A DNA stretch of 64,000 nucleotides from JBMNUM01 sp050946275 (GTDB taxonomy: Bacteria > Actinomycetota > Coriobacteriia > Coriobacteriales > CADBOM01). Shown piece by piece: positions 1-7,509 of this stretch. The stretch spans positions 1 to 64,000 of the forward strand of contig JBMNUM010000006.1 in NCBI GenBank assembly GCA_050946275.1. Direction: 5' to 3'. A program made the position numbers and the translations under genes. The first letter of the stretch is position 1, and each line of letters starts with the position of its first letter. The notes under the pieces are model-generated. The model was given only the letters and a program-made list of their open reading frames with translations, searched no databases and was not told the origin of the DNA.

Positions 1-5
1 TCGAA

Positions 6-96
6 GGTGTCATTGAGGGCGGGGTTTTTTGCCCTTTTTTGAAAACCTGCCAAACAGCCCCGCCCTGATTGACATATGAGTGTCAAACTTGACACC
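6..96. repeat. Nested intergenic palindrome
   Basis: An outer arm GGTGTCA (6-12) pairs with TGACACC (90-96). A 9-bp inner stem pairs AGGGCGGGG (16-24) with CCCCGCCCT (58-66), and a small palindrome GTGTCAA/TTGACAC sits at 80-95. The loop contains AACCTGCCAAACAGCCCCGCC-like sequence that recurs, inverted, at 6710-6744. It follows the stop codon of the phosphodiesterase gene and may end its transcript. The left side is cut by the window edge, so full size is unknown. Confidence 0.6.
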
Positions 97-675
97 TCAG
101 ATGCGGACGATCTCTATGGCGAGGAGCTTGGCCGGCTCCTCCACGTAGACGCGGGCGACACAGGGACCGTGGCCTCCGCGAGGACGGCTGATGCCTCCCG
201 GGCATACGACGTAACCTGCAGCTTGCGTGGCGATTTTGGGAACATGGGTATGTCCGTGGATGAGCAGGCGGGGAATCGGCTTGATGAACGCCGGCTGGAG
301 CACGCCGGCACCCCGCGTGGCCGCCATGAGGTCCTCGGGACGATGGAGCACGGCGAACGTTACGCCGCATAGGGAGCCGACCGCGTGCTGGCCGACCTGC
401 TTCCCGTCAAGCCAATAGTCGGGGTAATCGCAGTTGCCGAGCACGGCGACGAGCGGAGCGAGGGCTCGCAGCTCATCGAGCACCCACTGCGCGCCGATGT
501 CGCCGGCATGCACGATCAGGTCGCAGGGAGCCGGGTCCCCGGCTGGCAGCTCTGCCGCGCGATCGACATTCACGCGCTCCACGACCTGCCCCGGACCATA
601 CCAGCCACGCAGCACGTCGAGAGCCGCCTCGGGCAAGCTCCCATGCGTATCGCTGATAATCCCCAGAACCTGCAT
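97..675 (-). CDS. YfcE/MJ0936-type metallophosphoesterase
   Basis: A 192-residue calcineurin-like phosphodiesterase, probably cytoplasmic and acting on phosphodiesters or cyclic nucleotides; the natural substrate cannot be told from sequence. The metal-binding motifs appear in family order: SDTHG near residue 9, HAGDI, GNCD (usually GNHD, so the His is Cys here), a His in VLHRP, and GHTH near the C-terminus. The ATG at 675 is preceded by GGAGG at good spacing; an upstream in-frame start would run through the promoter and a perfect hairpin. It is transcribed alone, away from the oxidoreductase operon. The GNHD-to-GNCD change removes a usual catalytic His and may alter activity. Confidence 0.85.
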   Translation of the reverse strand: MQVLGIISDTHGSLPEAALDVLRGWYGPGQVVERVNVDRAAELPAGDPAPCDLIVHAGDIGAQWVLDELRALAPLVAVLGNCDYPDYWLDGKQVGQHAVGSLCGVTFAVLHRPEDLMAATRGAGVLQPAFIKPIPRLLIHGHTHVPKIATQAAGYVVCPGGISRPRGGHGPCVARVYVEEPAKLLAIEIVRI

Positions 676-696
676 CTCGTTTTCCTCCGGTCTTTT

Positions 697-738
697 GGAA
701 CGCTCCCCCGAGGAGCGTTCCAATCTCCGCACATTATA
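697..738 (-). promoter_or_regulatory. Promoter and leader hairpin of the phosphodiesterase
   Basis: On the minus strand a TATAAT (738-733) sits in the AT-rich tail of the upstream terminator. It is followed by a perfect 10-bp inverted repeat GGAACGCTCC/GGAGCGTTCC (721-712 and 706-697) with a 5-nt loop, placed about 20 nt before the ATG. No T-run follows, so it is not a standard terminator; an operator or mRNA leader hairpin is likelier. Confidence 0.45.
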
Positions 739-769
739 AAACGGCCCGCCGGACAATCCGACGGGCCGT
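737..769 (-). terminator. Terminator of the 2-oxoacid oxidoreductase operon
   Basis: A GC-rich stem (ACGGCCCGTCGG against CCGGCGGGCCGT on the minus strand) is followed by TTTT. It lies just after the stop codon of the gamma-subunit gene and fits a Rho-independent terminator. Confidence 0.8.
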
Positions 770-792
770 CGACGCTTGATCTGTCTGCGCCC

Positions 793-1326
793 TTATTGCT
801 GCGCCCCCAGCTCGAGTGCCTGCTCGTTGTAGGCGATCATCTCCTGGCGCTTGGCGGAGACGCACTTCTTGACGGCAGCCTTGAGCGCGTCATTGTCGAC
901 GAGCTTGGCCTCCTTGTTGAGCTTGCCGACGAGCAGCACGTTCGCAAGGCCCTTGAGGCCGGCGTCCTCGGCGAGCTTCGTGGCCTCGACCGGGAAGAAG
1001 CTGATGTCGGTGCGGTCCGTGCGATCCTCGACCATCGTGGCATCGATGATGACGATGCCGCCGGGCTTCACGTCATCGATGAATTTCGCCAGCGACGGGC
1101 GGTTCATCGCGACGAGCACGTCGGGCTCGAGCACGAGCGGCGAGCCGATCGGCTCGTCGGAGATGACGACGGAGCAATTCGCCGTGCCGCCACGCATCTC
1201 GGGACCGTAGGACGGAAGCCAGCTGACCTCCTTGCCGCCCATGAGGCCGGCATAGGCGAGCATCTTGCCTGCGAAGAGGATGCCCTGTCCGCCGAATCCG
1301 GCGAGGGTGATGTTCGTGGTTGCCAT
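793..1326 (-). CDS. 2-oxoacid:ferredoxin oxidoreductase, gamma subunit
   Basis: A 177-residue POR/KOR gamma-domain protein beginning with the typical GFGGQGILFAGKML motif. It is the fourth gene of a four-subunit operon and directly abuts the beta subunit (TAG immediately followed by ATG), so translation is probably coupled. In this family the gamma subunit helps bind coenzyme A in an enzyme that oxidatively decarboxylates 2-oxoacids to acyl-CoA and reduces ferredoxin. Substrate (2-oxoglutarate versus branched-chain 2-oxoacids) cannot be fixed from sequence alone. Confidence 0.92.
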   Translation of the reverse strand: MATTNITLAGFGGQGILFAGKMLAYAGLMGGKEVSWLPSYGPEMRGGTANCSVVISDEPIGSPLVLEPDVLVAMNRPSLAKFIDDVKPGGIVIIDATMVEDRTDRTDISFFPVEATKLAEDAGLKGLANVLLVGKLNKEAKLVDNDALKAAVKKCVSAKRQEMIAYNEQALELGAQQ

Positions 1327-2118
1327 CTACTTCGCCTCCTTCGCGAGCTCAGCGCCCTTGTCCTTGTACACACCCAGCGGGTAGTACGGAATCATGTTCT
1401 CGCGCAGCCACTCGAGCGACTCGACCGGCTCCATACCCCAGTTGGTGGGGCACTGCGAGACGACCTCGACGATCGAGTAGCCGAGCTTGCGCTGCTGGTA
1501 CTCGATGGCCTTCTTGATGGCGCGCTTCGTCTGGTTGACGTGGGCGGGCGTGTCCACGGCGACGCGCTGCGCGAGGGCGACGCCGTCGAGCGTCGACAGC
1601 AGCTCGCATACGCGAACCGGGAAGCCGGCGATATCGGTGTCGCGGCCGTAGGGGCTCGTCTGCGTGACCTGGCCCGGCAGGCTCGTCGGGGCCATTTGGC
1701 CACCGGTCATACCGTAGATCGCATTGTTGATGAAGATGATGGTGATGTTCTCGCCGCGCGTCGCCGCATGCACGGTCTCGGCCATGCCGATCGACGCAAG
1801 GTCGCCGTCGCCCTGGTAGGCGAAGACGAACTTGTCGGGGAGAACGCGCTTCACGCCGGTGGCGACCGCCGGAGCGCGGCCGTGCGAGGCCTCGATCATG
1901 TCGCACGCGAAGAAGTCATACATGCACACGGAGCAGCCCACGGGGGAGATGCCGATTGCATCGCCCTCGAGGCCCATCTCGTCGATGAGCTCGGCGAGCA
2001 CGCGGTTGACGATACCGTGTCCGCAGCCGGGGCAATAGGTGTTGGGCAGGTCAGTGAGCACGTGGGGACGGACGACCTTCGGGGCCTCCATCTCGGCAGT
2101 AGCGGTTGCCTCCGTCAT
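1327..2118 (-). CDS. 2-oxoacid:ferredoxin oxidoreductase, beta (TPP) subunit
   Basis: A 263-residue thiamine-pyrophosphate-binding subunit. CPGCGHG near residue 31 supplies cysteines for the FeS cluster next to TPP, and GDGD followed by the NNAIYGMTGGQMAPTS block is the TPP/Mg motif. This subunit carries the catalytic cofactor. It overlaps the alpha gene by 4 bp (ATGA), a sign of translational coupling. With the alpha, gamma and delta proteins it would form a heterotetrameric anaerobic dehydrogenase feeding reduced ferredoxin. Confidence 0.94.
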   Translation of the reverse strand: MTEATATAEMEAPKVVRPHVLTDLPNTYCPGCGHGIVNRVLAELIDEMGLEGDAIGISPVGCSVCMYDFFACDMIEASHGRAPAVATGVKRVLPDKFVFAYQGDGDLASIGMAETVHAATRGENITIIFINNAIYGMTGGQMAPTSLPGQVTQTSPYGRDTDIAGFPVRVCELLSTLDGVALAQRVAVDTPAHVNQTKRAIKKAIEYQQRKLGYSIVEVVSQCPTNWGMEPVESLEWLRENMIPYYPLGVYKDKGAELAKEAK

Positions 2119-3239
2119 CGTGCATCGCCTCCCTTCAGCTTCGATTGGAACGGAACGATGTTGAACTGCTCGCCGGCAGCGGCCTTCTCGATCGCGGCGA
2201 GAACCTCGCCGGGCTCGGGGATGATGCCGCCCGTGTGGCCGAAGAAGCTCACCGGGAGCTTGTCATGGATGGCAAGGCGCACGTCATCGACCATCTGGCC
2301 CATCGACATCTCGACGGTCAGGAAGGCCTTGCAGGGCTTGCCGTCGCCGATGAGGTCGTTGAGCGCGTCGGCCGGGAAGGGCCACAGGGAAATGGGCCTC
2401 ACGAGACCGGCCTTGATGCCCTTCTCGCGAGCCTGCTCGACGGCGTTGCGGGCGATACGGGCCGATGCGCCGAACGCCACGACGACGATCTCGGCATCCT
2501 CGGTCAGATAGCTCTCGCTGCGCTGCTCATCGCGCTGGATCATCTCGTAGCGCTGCTGGCGCTCGACGATGGTGTCCTCGAGCTCTTGCGCGACGAGGTA
2601 CAGGGAGTTCGTGACGTTGTGCTCGCGCTTCATGCCCGTGCCCGTGGTGGCCCACGGCTTCTCGGGCAGCGTGCTCAGGTCGCGCGGCTCGGGGAGCTCG
2701 ACGGGCTCCATCATCTGGCCGAGCAGACCGTCGGAGAGGATCATGACCGGCGTGCGATACTGGTCGGCCTTGTCGAAGGCCAGCTGCACGTAGTCGGCCA
2801 TCTCCTGCACGGACGACGGCGCGTAGACGATCAGGTGGAAGTCGCCATGGCCGAGGCCGCGTGTGGCCTGGTAGTAGTCGGCCTGCGAGGGCTGGATGCC
2901 GCCGAGGCCGGGGCCTCCGCGCTCGACGTTGGCGATGACGGCGGGCAGGTCCGCGCCGCACATGTAGGAGATGCCCTCGCTCTTGAGGCTGATGCCCGGC
3001 GAGCTCGAGGACGTCATGACGCGCGCACCGGCGGACGAGGCGCCGTAGACCATGTTGATGGCGGCCACCTCGGACTCGGCCTGCAGGAACAGGCCGCCGA
3101 CCTTCGGCATGCGCTTCGACATGTACGCCGAAACCTCGGTCTGCGGCGTAATCGGATAGCCGAAGAAGAAGCGGCACCCTGCGCAGATGGCCGCCTCCGC
3201 CATGGCCTCGTTGCCCTTCATGAGAACCTTTTCAGCCAT
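2115..3239 (-). CDS. vorB: 2-oxoacid:ferredoxin oxidoreductase, alpha subunit (VorB-like)
   Basis: A 374-residue alpha subunit combining the pyrimidine-binding domain (GYPITPQTEVSAYM near residue 27, AESEVAAINMVYGAS) and the transketolase C-terminal domain (VEMSMGQMVDDVRLA). The block SSSSPGISLKSEGISYM is typical of the short alpha subunits annotated VorB/KorA. The symbol follows that convention; whether the true substrate is 2-oxoisovalerate or 2-oxoglutarate is open. It is second in the operon, 6 nt after the ferredoxin-like delta gene, with start ATG at 3239. Confidence 0.9.
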   Translation of the reverse strand: MAEKVLMKGNEAMAEAAICAGCRFFFGYPITPQTEVSAYMSKRMPKVGGLFLQAESEVAAINMVYGASSAGARVMTSSSSPGISLKSEGISYMCGADLPAVIANVERGGPGLGGIQPSQADYYQATRGLGHGDFHLIVYAPSSVQEMADYVQLAFDKADQYRTPVMILSDGLLGQMMEPVELPEPRDLSTLPEKPWATTGTGMKREHNVTNSLYLVAQELEDTIVERQQRYEMIQRDEQRSESYLTEDAEIVVVAFGASARIARNAVEQAREKGIKAGLVRPISLWPFPADALNDLIGDGKPCKAFLTVEMSMGQMVDDVRLAIHDKLPVSFFGHTGGIIPEPGEVLAAIEKAAAGEQFNIVPFQSKLKGGDAR

Positions 3240-3245
3240 GCCAGA

Positions 3246-3452
3246 TCACCTCACTACCTGAATCGCCACGTCCGGGCACATGAGCTGGCAGCTCAGGCAA
3301 CCGATGCACTCGGACTCGTCTATACATTTCACGGGGTGATAACCCTTGGCGCTGATCGTGGAGGCGTCGAGCTCCAGGATCTGCTTCTTGCACACGTTGA
3401 CGCAGAGGCCGCAGCCTTTGCAATATGTGCTATCCACTGCTATGCGGGGCAT
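3246..3452 (-). CDS. 2-oxoacid:ferredoxin oxidoreductase, delta subunit (2[4Fe-4S])
   Basis: A 68-residue ferredoxin-like protein with two CxxCxxCxxxC motifs (CKGCGLCVNVC near residue 12 and CIGCLSCQLMC near 49), each able to bind one [4Fe-4S] cluster. It is the first gene of the operon delta-alpha-beta-gamma and would pass electrons from the TPP site to soluble ferredoxin. A GGAGG-type ribosome site precedes the ATG. No clear consensus promoter was recognised in the roughly 200 bp upstream, which are shared with the divergent aldolase gene. Confidence 0.93.
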   Translation of the reverse strand: MPRIAVDSTYCKGCGLCVNVCKKQILELDASTISAKGYHPVKCIDESECIGCLSCQLMCPDVAIQVVR

Positions 3453-3666
3453 ATGCCCTCCTCACTCCTCAAACCTAACCCGACTATTCTATTCCCAAAT
3501 GATGCAAACACCGCGGAAAATGTAACGGAGTTGTAACCCAGCGGGGCACAGGGGGTTTAAACGGCAAGCGTTTCGCCCGGTCGCGCATCGAATCGCCCCG
3601 TTCCAAAAGCGTTGAAGCGTTACCATGTTCTCATCATCCGAATCGATGCGGAAAGGCTGGTCTCCC

Positions 3667-4638
3667 ATGGCCAAAAAGAAGAAGGGCGACAAGAAGAAGG
3701 AAGCCAAGCTCACGAAGAAGCAGCGCAAGTCGCTGGAGAAGCAGATTTCGATGGCGATCGAGGACGAGTACGCGAGCGTCTTCGGGCTCTCCGACATCGA
3801 AGGGCTTGACGACCCGGAGCTGGTGATCGAGGACGAGTTCATCCTCGACGACTTCGACGAGCTCGGCTATCTGGAGATGGTCTTCTCCGATGTCGGGCGA
3901 GACCTGTTCCTCTCCGGCGCGATCACGAGCCATGGCGGCAACCTCTCGATGAGCGATGGCGAGACCATCTGGATCTCGCGCACCGGCTCACAGCTCGGCC
4001 GCCTCGACATGGGTGACGTCATCGAGACGACCTGGGATCCATCGGACACCGATGCGCACTGCTCGAGCGAACTCATCGTGCACCGCGCGCTCTACCACGC
4101 GATGCTCGAGCGATGCGAGCGCGATGGCGAGGAGTTCGGCGTGCGCGCCATCGTCCACGCCCACACGAAGTACACGACGCTGCGCTCGTTCGACCACGAC
4201 GAGATCGCACCCGTCGACTCCGAGTGCAAGTACCTGATTCCCTATGCCGTTAAAGTTGTACGTCCCGAAAAGTCGATCGGAAGCCCCGAGGCCGCGGCGA
4301 TGCTCGCGCAGATCGTGCGGGACGGTGAGATCATCGGCGTGATCGGCGGACACGGTCCCTTTGCGATCGCGGACAGCTTGCCCGGCGCCCTCCAGCTCGT
4401 GTCCTCGCTCGAGCACTCGTGCTTCCTTGCAGAGATGCTCGACAAGAAGAACGCGCGCGAGAAGCTGGTGGAGCTTCTGGAGAAGTCAGCGCCGGGGAAG
4501 ACCGGTGCGGGCGAGGACGGCTCGACGACAGCCGATGCGATTGCCGATGGCGTGCGCAACGTGGCTGGCGTGCTGCAGGACACGTTCGGTGCGATGAAGG
4601 CCGGCTGGGAAGAAGCCTCGAAGTCAACCGACAAGTAG
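3667..4638 (+). CDS. Class II aldolase/adducin-family protein
   Basis: A 323-residue protein with a lysine-rich N-terminal 25 residues, an acidic stretch to about residue 70, then a class II aldolase fold. Recognisable are the F-SGAITSHGGNLSM block, a zinc-type AIVHAHTKYTT motif and the HGPFAIADSLPGALQLVSSLEHS block. The family includes fuculose- and ribulose-phosphate aldolases and epimerases, but the charged N-terminus and the C-terminal tail after residue 270 are not standard, so substrate is unassigned. The ATG at 3667 is chosen because GGAAAGG precedes it; ATGs at 3625 and 3646 are in frame but lack a good ribosome site. It converges on tRNA-Leu. Confidence 0.75.
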   Translation: MAKKKKGDKKKEAKLTKKQRKSLEKQISMAIEDEYASVFGLSDIEGLDDPELVIEDEFILDDFDELGYLEMVFSDVGRDLFLSGAITSHGGNLSMSDGETIWISRTGSQLGRLDMGDVIETTWDPSDTDAHCSSELIVHRALYHAMLERCERDGEEFGVRAIVHAHTKYTTLRSFDHDEIAPVDSECKYLIPYAVKVVRPEKSIGSPEAAAMLAQIVRDGEIIGVIGGHGPFAIADSLPGALQLVSSLEHSCFLAEMLDKKNAREKLVELLEKSAPGKTGAGEDGSTTADAIADGVRNVAGVLQDTFGAMKAGWEEASKSTDK

Positions 4639-4679
4639 GCGACACGCTTTCAGGGAGAGCAGGCTGCTTTGGCCTTCCC

Positions 4680-4862
4680 CGGGTTCGAATCCCCTGGGAG
4701 TCTTTTTGAGATTTGGTGCCCGAGGTGGGATTCACGCTTGCTGCGCAAGCTGATGGTCCTCGCCTTGCGGCTCGGACAACAACATGCCACTGGCATGTTG
4801 TTCCCTTTCGGGTTCGAATCCCCTGGGAGTCTTTTTGAGATTTGGTGCCCGAGGTGGGATTC
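4680..4862 (-). repeat. tRNA-Leu-associated structured element with duplicated tRNA 3' end
   Basis: An exact 54-bp direct repeat (4680-4733 and 4809-4862) holds the last 20 nt of tRNA-Leu from T-loop position G57 through CCA, plus 34 nt downstream. The 75 bp between the copies contain three stems: 4736-4750 (6 bp), 4755-4777 (GTCC/GGAC with inner GCC/GGC) and 4778-4802 (perfect 11 bp, AACAACATGCC/GGCATGTTGTT). At 4810-4823 lies an inverted T-arm copy (GGGTTCGAATCCC). It has no coding capacity. The same design follows tRNA-Ala at 44979-45196. Confidence 0.8.
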
Positions 4863-4926
4863 GAACCCACACATCCGAAGATAGAGGTTTTTGAGACCTC
4901 CGCGTCTGCCGTTCCGCCACTCGGGC
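4843..4926 (-). tRNA. tRNA-Leu (anticodon CAA)
   Basis: An 84-nt gene with encoded CCA. The acceptor stem GCCCGAG/CTCGGGC, anticodon stem GAGGT/ACCTC with loop CTCAAAA (anticodon CAA, reads UUG), a long class II variable arm and T-arm GTGGGTTCGAATCCCAC are all intact. Its last 20 nt are repeated downstream at 4714-4733 as part of the associated element. Confidence 0.97.
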
Positions 4927-5069
4927 CCGTGCTGGCGTGGCTAGAAGTATAGCAAACCGGGTCGCGCTGCCCCGACACCCACCGTGTTTTGCCGGGCGTG
5001 CGGTGAATGAGTCGATAACGGCAGCCATTATTGACTCATTGCCGCGCAGGCGTGCTAGGGTATAGGGCT

Positions 5070-5954
5070 ATGAACATCTCCTCGGACATAACGGCATTGA
5101 ACAACGAGCGCCTGCTCAACCTGCTGAGCATGTACCTCAACGACGCGCCACGCGCGATCGCCGCCGAGGATATCGCCGCGCTACGGGAGTTCGATGTCTC
5201 GAGCGAGGAGGCGTTCGCACTCACGCTTGCAGGGCTCTTCAGCCTCGATGTCGCGGATAACGAAATCGACCGCGCCTTCTTCGATGCGTACTTCCCGCAC
5301 ATGATCCACGTGCAGCACGCCGCGGACTTCGCCGATGACCCGTATCTCAAGACCATCGAGTTCCCCGAGCATGCAATCGTCGGTAACGCGAGCTTCGCCT
5401 GGGAGACGTTCGCCCCCTATGAGGGGTTCGTGTGCGATGACTTCACGACGATGCCCGACGGGCGCATCATCCCCCACATCGGATTCTTCGAGGAGGAGTA
5501 CCGCTACCCCACCGCGATGGAGAACGGTCGCATCTGGATGTCCGTGACCCCGCAGGAGATCAACACGGTGCGCCCTGCAGTCGAGGCGGCCCGCGGCAAG
5601 GTGCTGACGTTCGGCCTGGGTCTTGGCTACTTCGCCTTCATGGCAGCGCGGAAATCCGAGGTGGAGAGCGTGACGGTGGTCGACCTGAACAGCGACATCA
5701 TCGAGGTGTTCACGAACGAGATACTGCCCCAGTTCGGGGAGTTCGCCGGCAAGGTGAGCGTGGTGCACGATGATGCCTTCGAGTTCGCGCGTCGCGAGCT
5801 CCCGGGAGGGGGCTTCGACATGATATACGGGGACATCTGGCACGACGTGGGCGACGGGTTGGACCTCTATCTCGCCATGAAAGAACTCGAACCGCTTGCA
5901 CCCGAGGCTCGCTGGGAGTACTGGATCGAGCCCACCATGCGCTGCTATCTGTAG
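5070..5954 (+). CDS. Class I SAM-dependent methyltransferase-like protein
   Basis: A 294-residue protein. The N-terminal 100 residues are helical and of unknown type. The C-terminal half shows a Rossmann SAM-binding core: VLTFGLGLGYFAF (motif I), then VTVVDLNSDIIEVF with the acidic residue after strand 2, and VVHDDAFEF. It resembles spermidine-synthase-like folds more than specific small-molecule methyltransferases; the substrate is unknown. The start at 5070 gives only a weak AGGG ribosome site; a TTGACT at 5031 and a TAGGGT ending 8 nt before the ATG suggest a very short or absent leader. It is followed after about 40 bp by a separately promoted ATPase gene. Confidence 0.65.
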   Translation: MNISSDITALNNERLLNLLSMYLNDAPRAIAAEDIAALREFDVSSEEAFALTLAGLFSLDVADNEIDRAFFDAYFPHMIHVQHAADFADDPYLKTIEFPEHAIVGNASFAWETFAPYEGFVCDDFTTMPDGRIIPHIGFFEEEYRYPTAMENGRIWMSVTPQEINTVRPAVEAARGKVLTFGLGLGYFAFMAARKSEVESVTVVDLNSDIIEVFTNEILPQFGEFAGKVSVVHDDAFEFARRELPGGGFDMIYGDIWHDVGDGLDLYLAMKELEPLAPEARWEYWIEPTMRCYL

Positions 5955-5982
5955 ATACACATCGAAGACCGCTGTTCCGGGG

Positions 5983-5988
5983 TATACT
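5983..5988 (+). promoter_or_regulatory. -10 box of the ParA-like ATPase (leaderless type)
   Basis: TATACT ends exactly 7 nt before the ATG at 5996, so transcription would start at or next to the start codon. No Shine-Dalgarno sequence is present between them. No convincing -35 was seen. Confidence 0.5.
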
Positions 5989-5995
5989 GCTAGCC

Positions 5996-6706
5996 ATGAA
6001 TGCGATTGAACATATCGGCAACACCGGCCCCGTGCTCATCACCGGCCATTACGGGTGCGGGAAGACGAACCTGACACTCAACCTCGCGCTGCAAGCTGCG
6101 GAAAGCGATCCGCAGCGCCGGGTTATCGTCGTCGACATGGATATCGTGAACCCGTACTTCCGCGCATCGGACTCCATGGAGCTGCTCGAGCGGGCGGGCG
6201 TGGAGGTCGTGGCCCCGAACTTCGCGGGGACGACGCTCGACACGCCGTCGCTGAGTCCCGGAATCCTGCGCGCCGTCGAGCGCGGGGCTGCGGGAGAGAC
6301 GCTCACGCTAATCGACGTCGGCGGCGACCCGGAGGGTGCAACCGCACTCGCCCGCTTCGCCGATGCCATCAACCGCGTGGAATACAAGATGCTCTACGTC
6401 GTGAACGCAAGACGCTCGCTGACCATGCAGCCGGAGGATGCCTTCGAGCTCATGCGCGAGATCGAGCACAACAGCGGGCTGCGCGCGACGGGCATCGTCG
6501 GCAACACGCACCTGCATCAGGAGACCACCGCATCCATCGTGGTCGATGCGCTGCCCTTCACGCAGACCGTCGCCGAGCTCACGGATCTTCCCCTCGAGTT
6601 CATCACCGCGCCGGAAATTGTCGTGGATGAGGTGCAGGGCGCGCTGGGCGAGGATGCCCCGGACGTTCTCCCCATCAAGCGCTACGTGAAAACCCCTTGG
6701 GAATAG
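5996..6706 (+). CDS. ParA/CobQ-type P-loop ATPase of unknown role
   Basis: A 236-residue nucleotide-binding protein. GHYGCGKTN (residues 17-25) is a Walker A P-loop, VIVVDMDIVNPYFR is a switch/Walker-A'-like strand, and LIDVGGDPEGA is the Walker B region. The family covers MinD/ParA/CobB-like NTPases; the lone context gives no partner. The protein has no membrane segment. It is convergent with a lipoprotein gene across a palindromic terminator. It probably starts as a leaderless transcript because a TATACT lies 7 nt upstream of the ATG. Confidence 0.7.
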   Translation: MNAIEHIGNTGPVLITGHYGCGKTNLTLNLALQAAESDPQRRVIVVDMDIVNPYFRASDSMELLERAGVEVVAPNFAGTTLDTPSLSPGILRAVERGAAGETLTLIDVGGDPEGATALARFADAINRVEYKMLYVVNARRSLTMQPEDAFELMREIEHNSGLRATGIVGNTHLHQETTASIVVDALPFTQTVAELTDLPLEFITAPEIVVDEVQGALGEDAPDVLPIKRYVKTPWE

Positions 6707-6709
6707 CAA

Positions 6710-6744
6710 AACCTGCCAAACAAGGCGGGGCTGTTCGGCAGGTT
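6710..6744. terminator. Bidirectional palindromic terminator (AACCTGCC family)
   Basis: AACCTGCC (6710-6717) pairs with GGCAGGTT (6737-6744) between two convergent genes. The interior CAGCCCCGCC-like segment matches, inverted, the loop sequence at 45-66, marking it as one copy of a dispersed family. Confidence 0.6.
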
Positions 6745-6763
6745 GCCTCTTTGTCACACGCTC

Positions 6764-7447
6764 TTACTTTTGCGTGCTGTTGTCCAACGTGTAGACGTCC
6801 TCGAGAGAAGAATCCGGATTCGCCTTGAGATCGGCGATGCGCTGGGCGAGAATCGTCTCGGTCATCCAGCCGGCCTCCGTGCTCGAGACGGTGAAGTTGA
6901 CGATGTAGTCCCCCTCCGAATCGATCGAGAACCAATGGCCGTCGTTCGTGAGCGCCCAGAGCGTGCGGTCGTAGGCATCGCCCGTCTCGCGTAACTGCGT
7001 GTATGCCATGGCCATCTTCACACCGCAGGCGTTATCGAGCATGGTCACCAGGTCTTCATTGGTGGCATCTTCTGCGATACCGAAGACGCGCAGCGTCGCG
7101 TTTGTTGGAGTGATGCCGTAGAGGGCCCATTCACCGGGCATGTTGAAGGCTTCGCCCGCGGTGTTGGCGGTCGCGCGATCCATGGTCGGGCAAACCTCGG
7201 CGCATTTCGCACTCGAGTAGGCGTAATAGGCCGATGACGAGACGACGTGCTCGGGTTCGACAACCGTGTACTTGCCCTCGAGATACGCACGGGCATCATC
7301 CTGGTCCTCCACGAAAACCTGGGAGAAGTCGGGCAAGCGCAGCGTCGCGCTTGCCGAACCACCGGCCCCGCCGCATCCAGCGAGCCCGAGGGCGAATAAC
7401 GCGGCGATCACAGCCAGCACGATAAGCCGGGTACGATTCCTCTTCAT
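6764..7447 (-). CDS. Putative lipoprotein of unknown function
   Basis: A 227-residue exported protein. A basic N-terminus (MKRNRTR), a hydrophobic stretch and the lipobox LGLAGC predict cleavage by signal peptidase II and lipidation at Cys, anchoring it on the outer face of the membrane. The mature part contains two further Cys (KCAEVC region) and no recognised domain. The ATG at 7447 follows AAGGAGAG; the upstream in-frame codon would add six residues without a ribosome site. It converges on the ParA-like ATPase gene. Confidence 0.7.
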   Translation of the reverse strand: MKRNRTRLIVLAVIAALFALGLAGCGGAGGSASATLRLPDFSQVFVEDQDDARAYLEGKYTVVEPEHVVSSSAYYAYSSAKCAEVCPTMDRATANTAGEAFNMPGEWALYGITPTNATLRVFGIAEDATNEDLVTMLDNACGVKMAMAYTQLRETGDAYDRTLWALTNDGHWFSIDSEGDYIVNFTVSSTEAGWMTETILAQRIADLKANPDSSLEDVYTLDNSTQK

Positions 7448-7468
7448 GGCTCTCTCCTTGACCATAGC

Positions 7469-7498
7469 GGGACAGCTGGGGCCAGCCCCTTTTGTCCC
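7469..7498. repeat. REP-like palindrome (GGGACA/TGTCCC family)
   Basis: GGGACAGCTGGGGC (7469-7482) pairs with GCCCCTTTTGTCCC (7485-7498). The same type of sequence occurs at 49866-49902 and 55376-55442. It lies between the LOG gene end and the lipoprotein start. Confidence 0.55.
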
Positions 7499-7509
7499 AT
7501 TGCCGTCGC

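Noticed and set aside
385..2511. A 708-codon plus-strand frame opposite the oxidoreductase operon
   Set aside because: It is a GC-rich shadow of three well-identified subunit genes and has no family resemblance.
4755..4830. A second, degenerate tRNA gene on the plus strand
   Set aside because: A T-arm and several stems exist, but there is no 7-bp acceptor, no 7-nt anticodon loop and no D-arm; it is better described as part of the tRNA-associated element.
4680..4862. CRISPR-like array
   Set aside because: Only two repeat copies exist and the repeat is a tRNA 3' end; there are no multiple spacers or cas genes.
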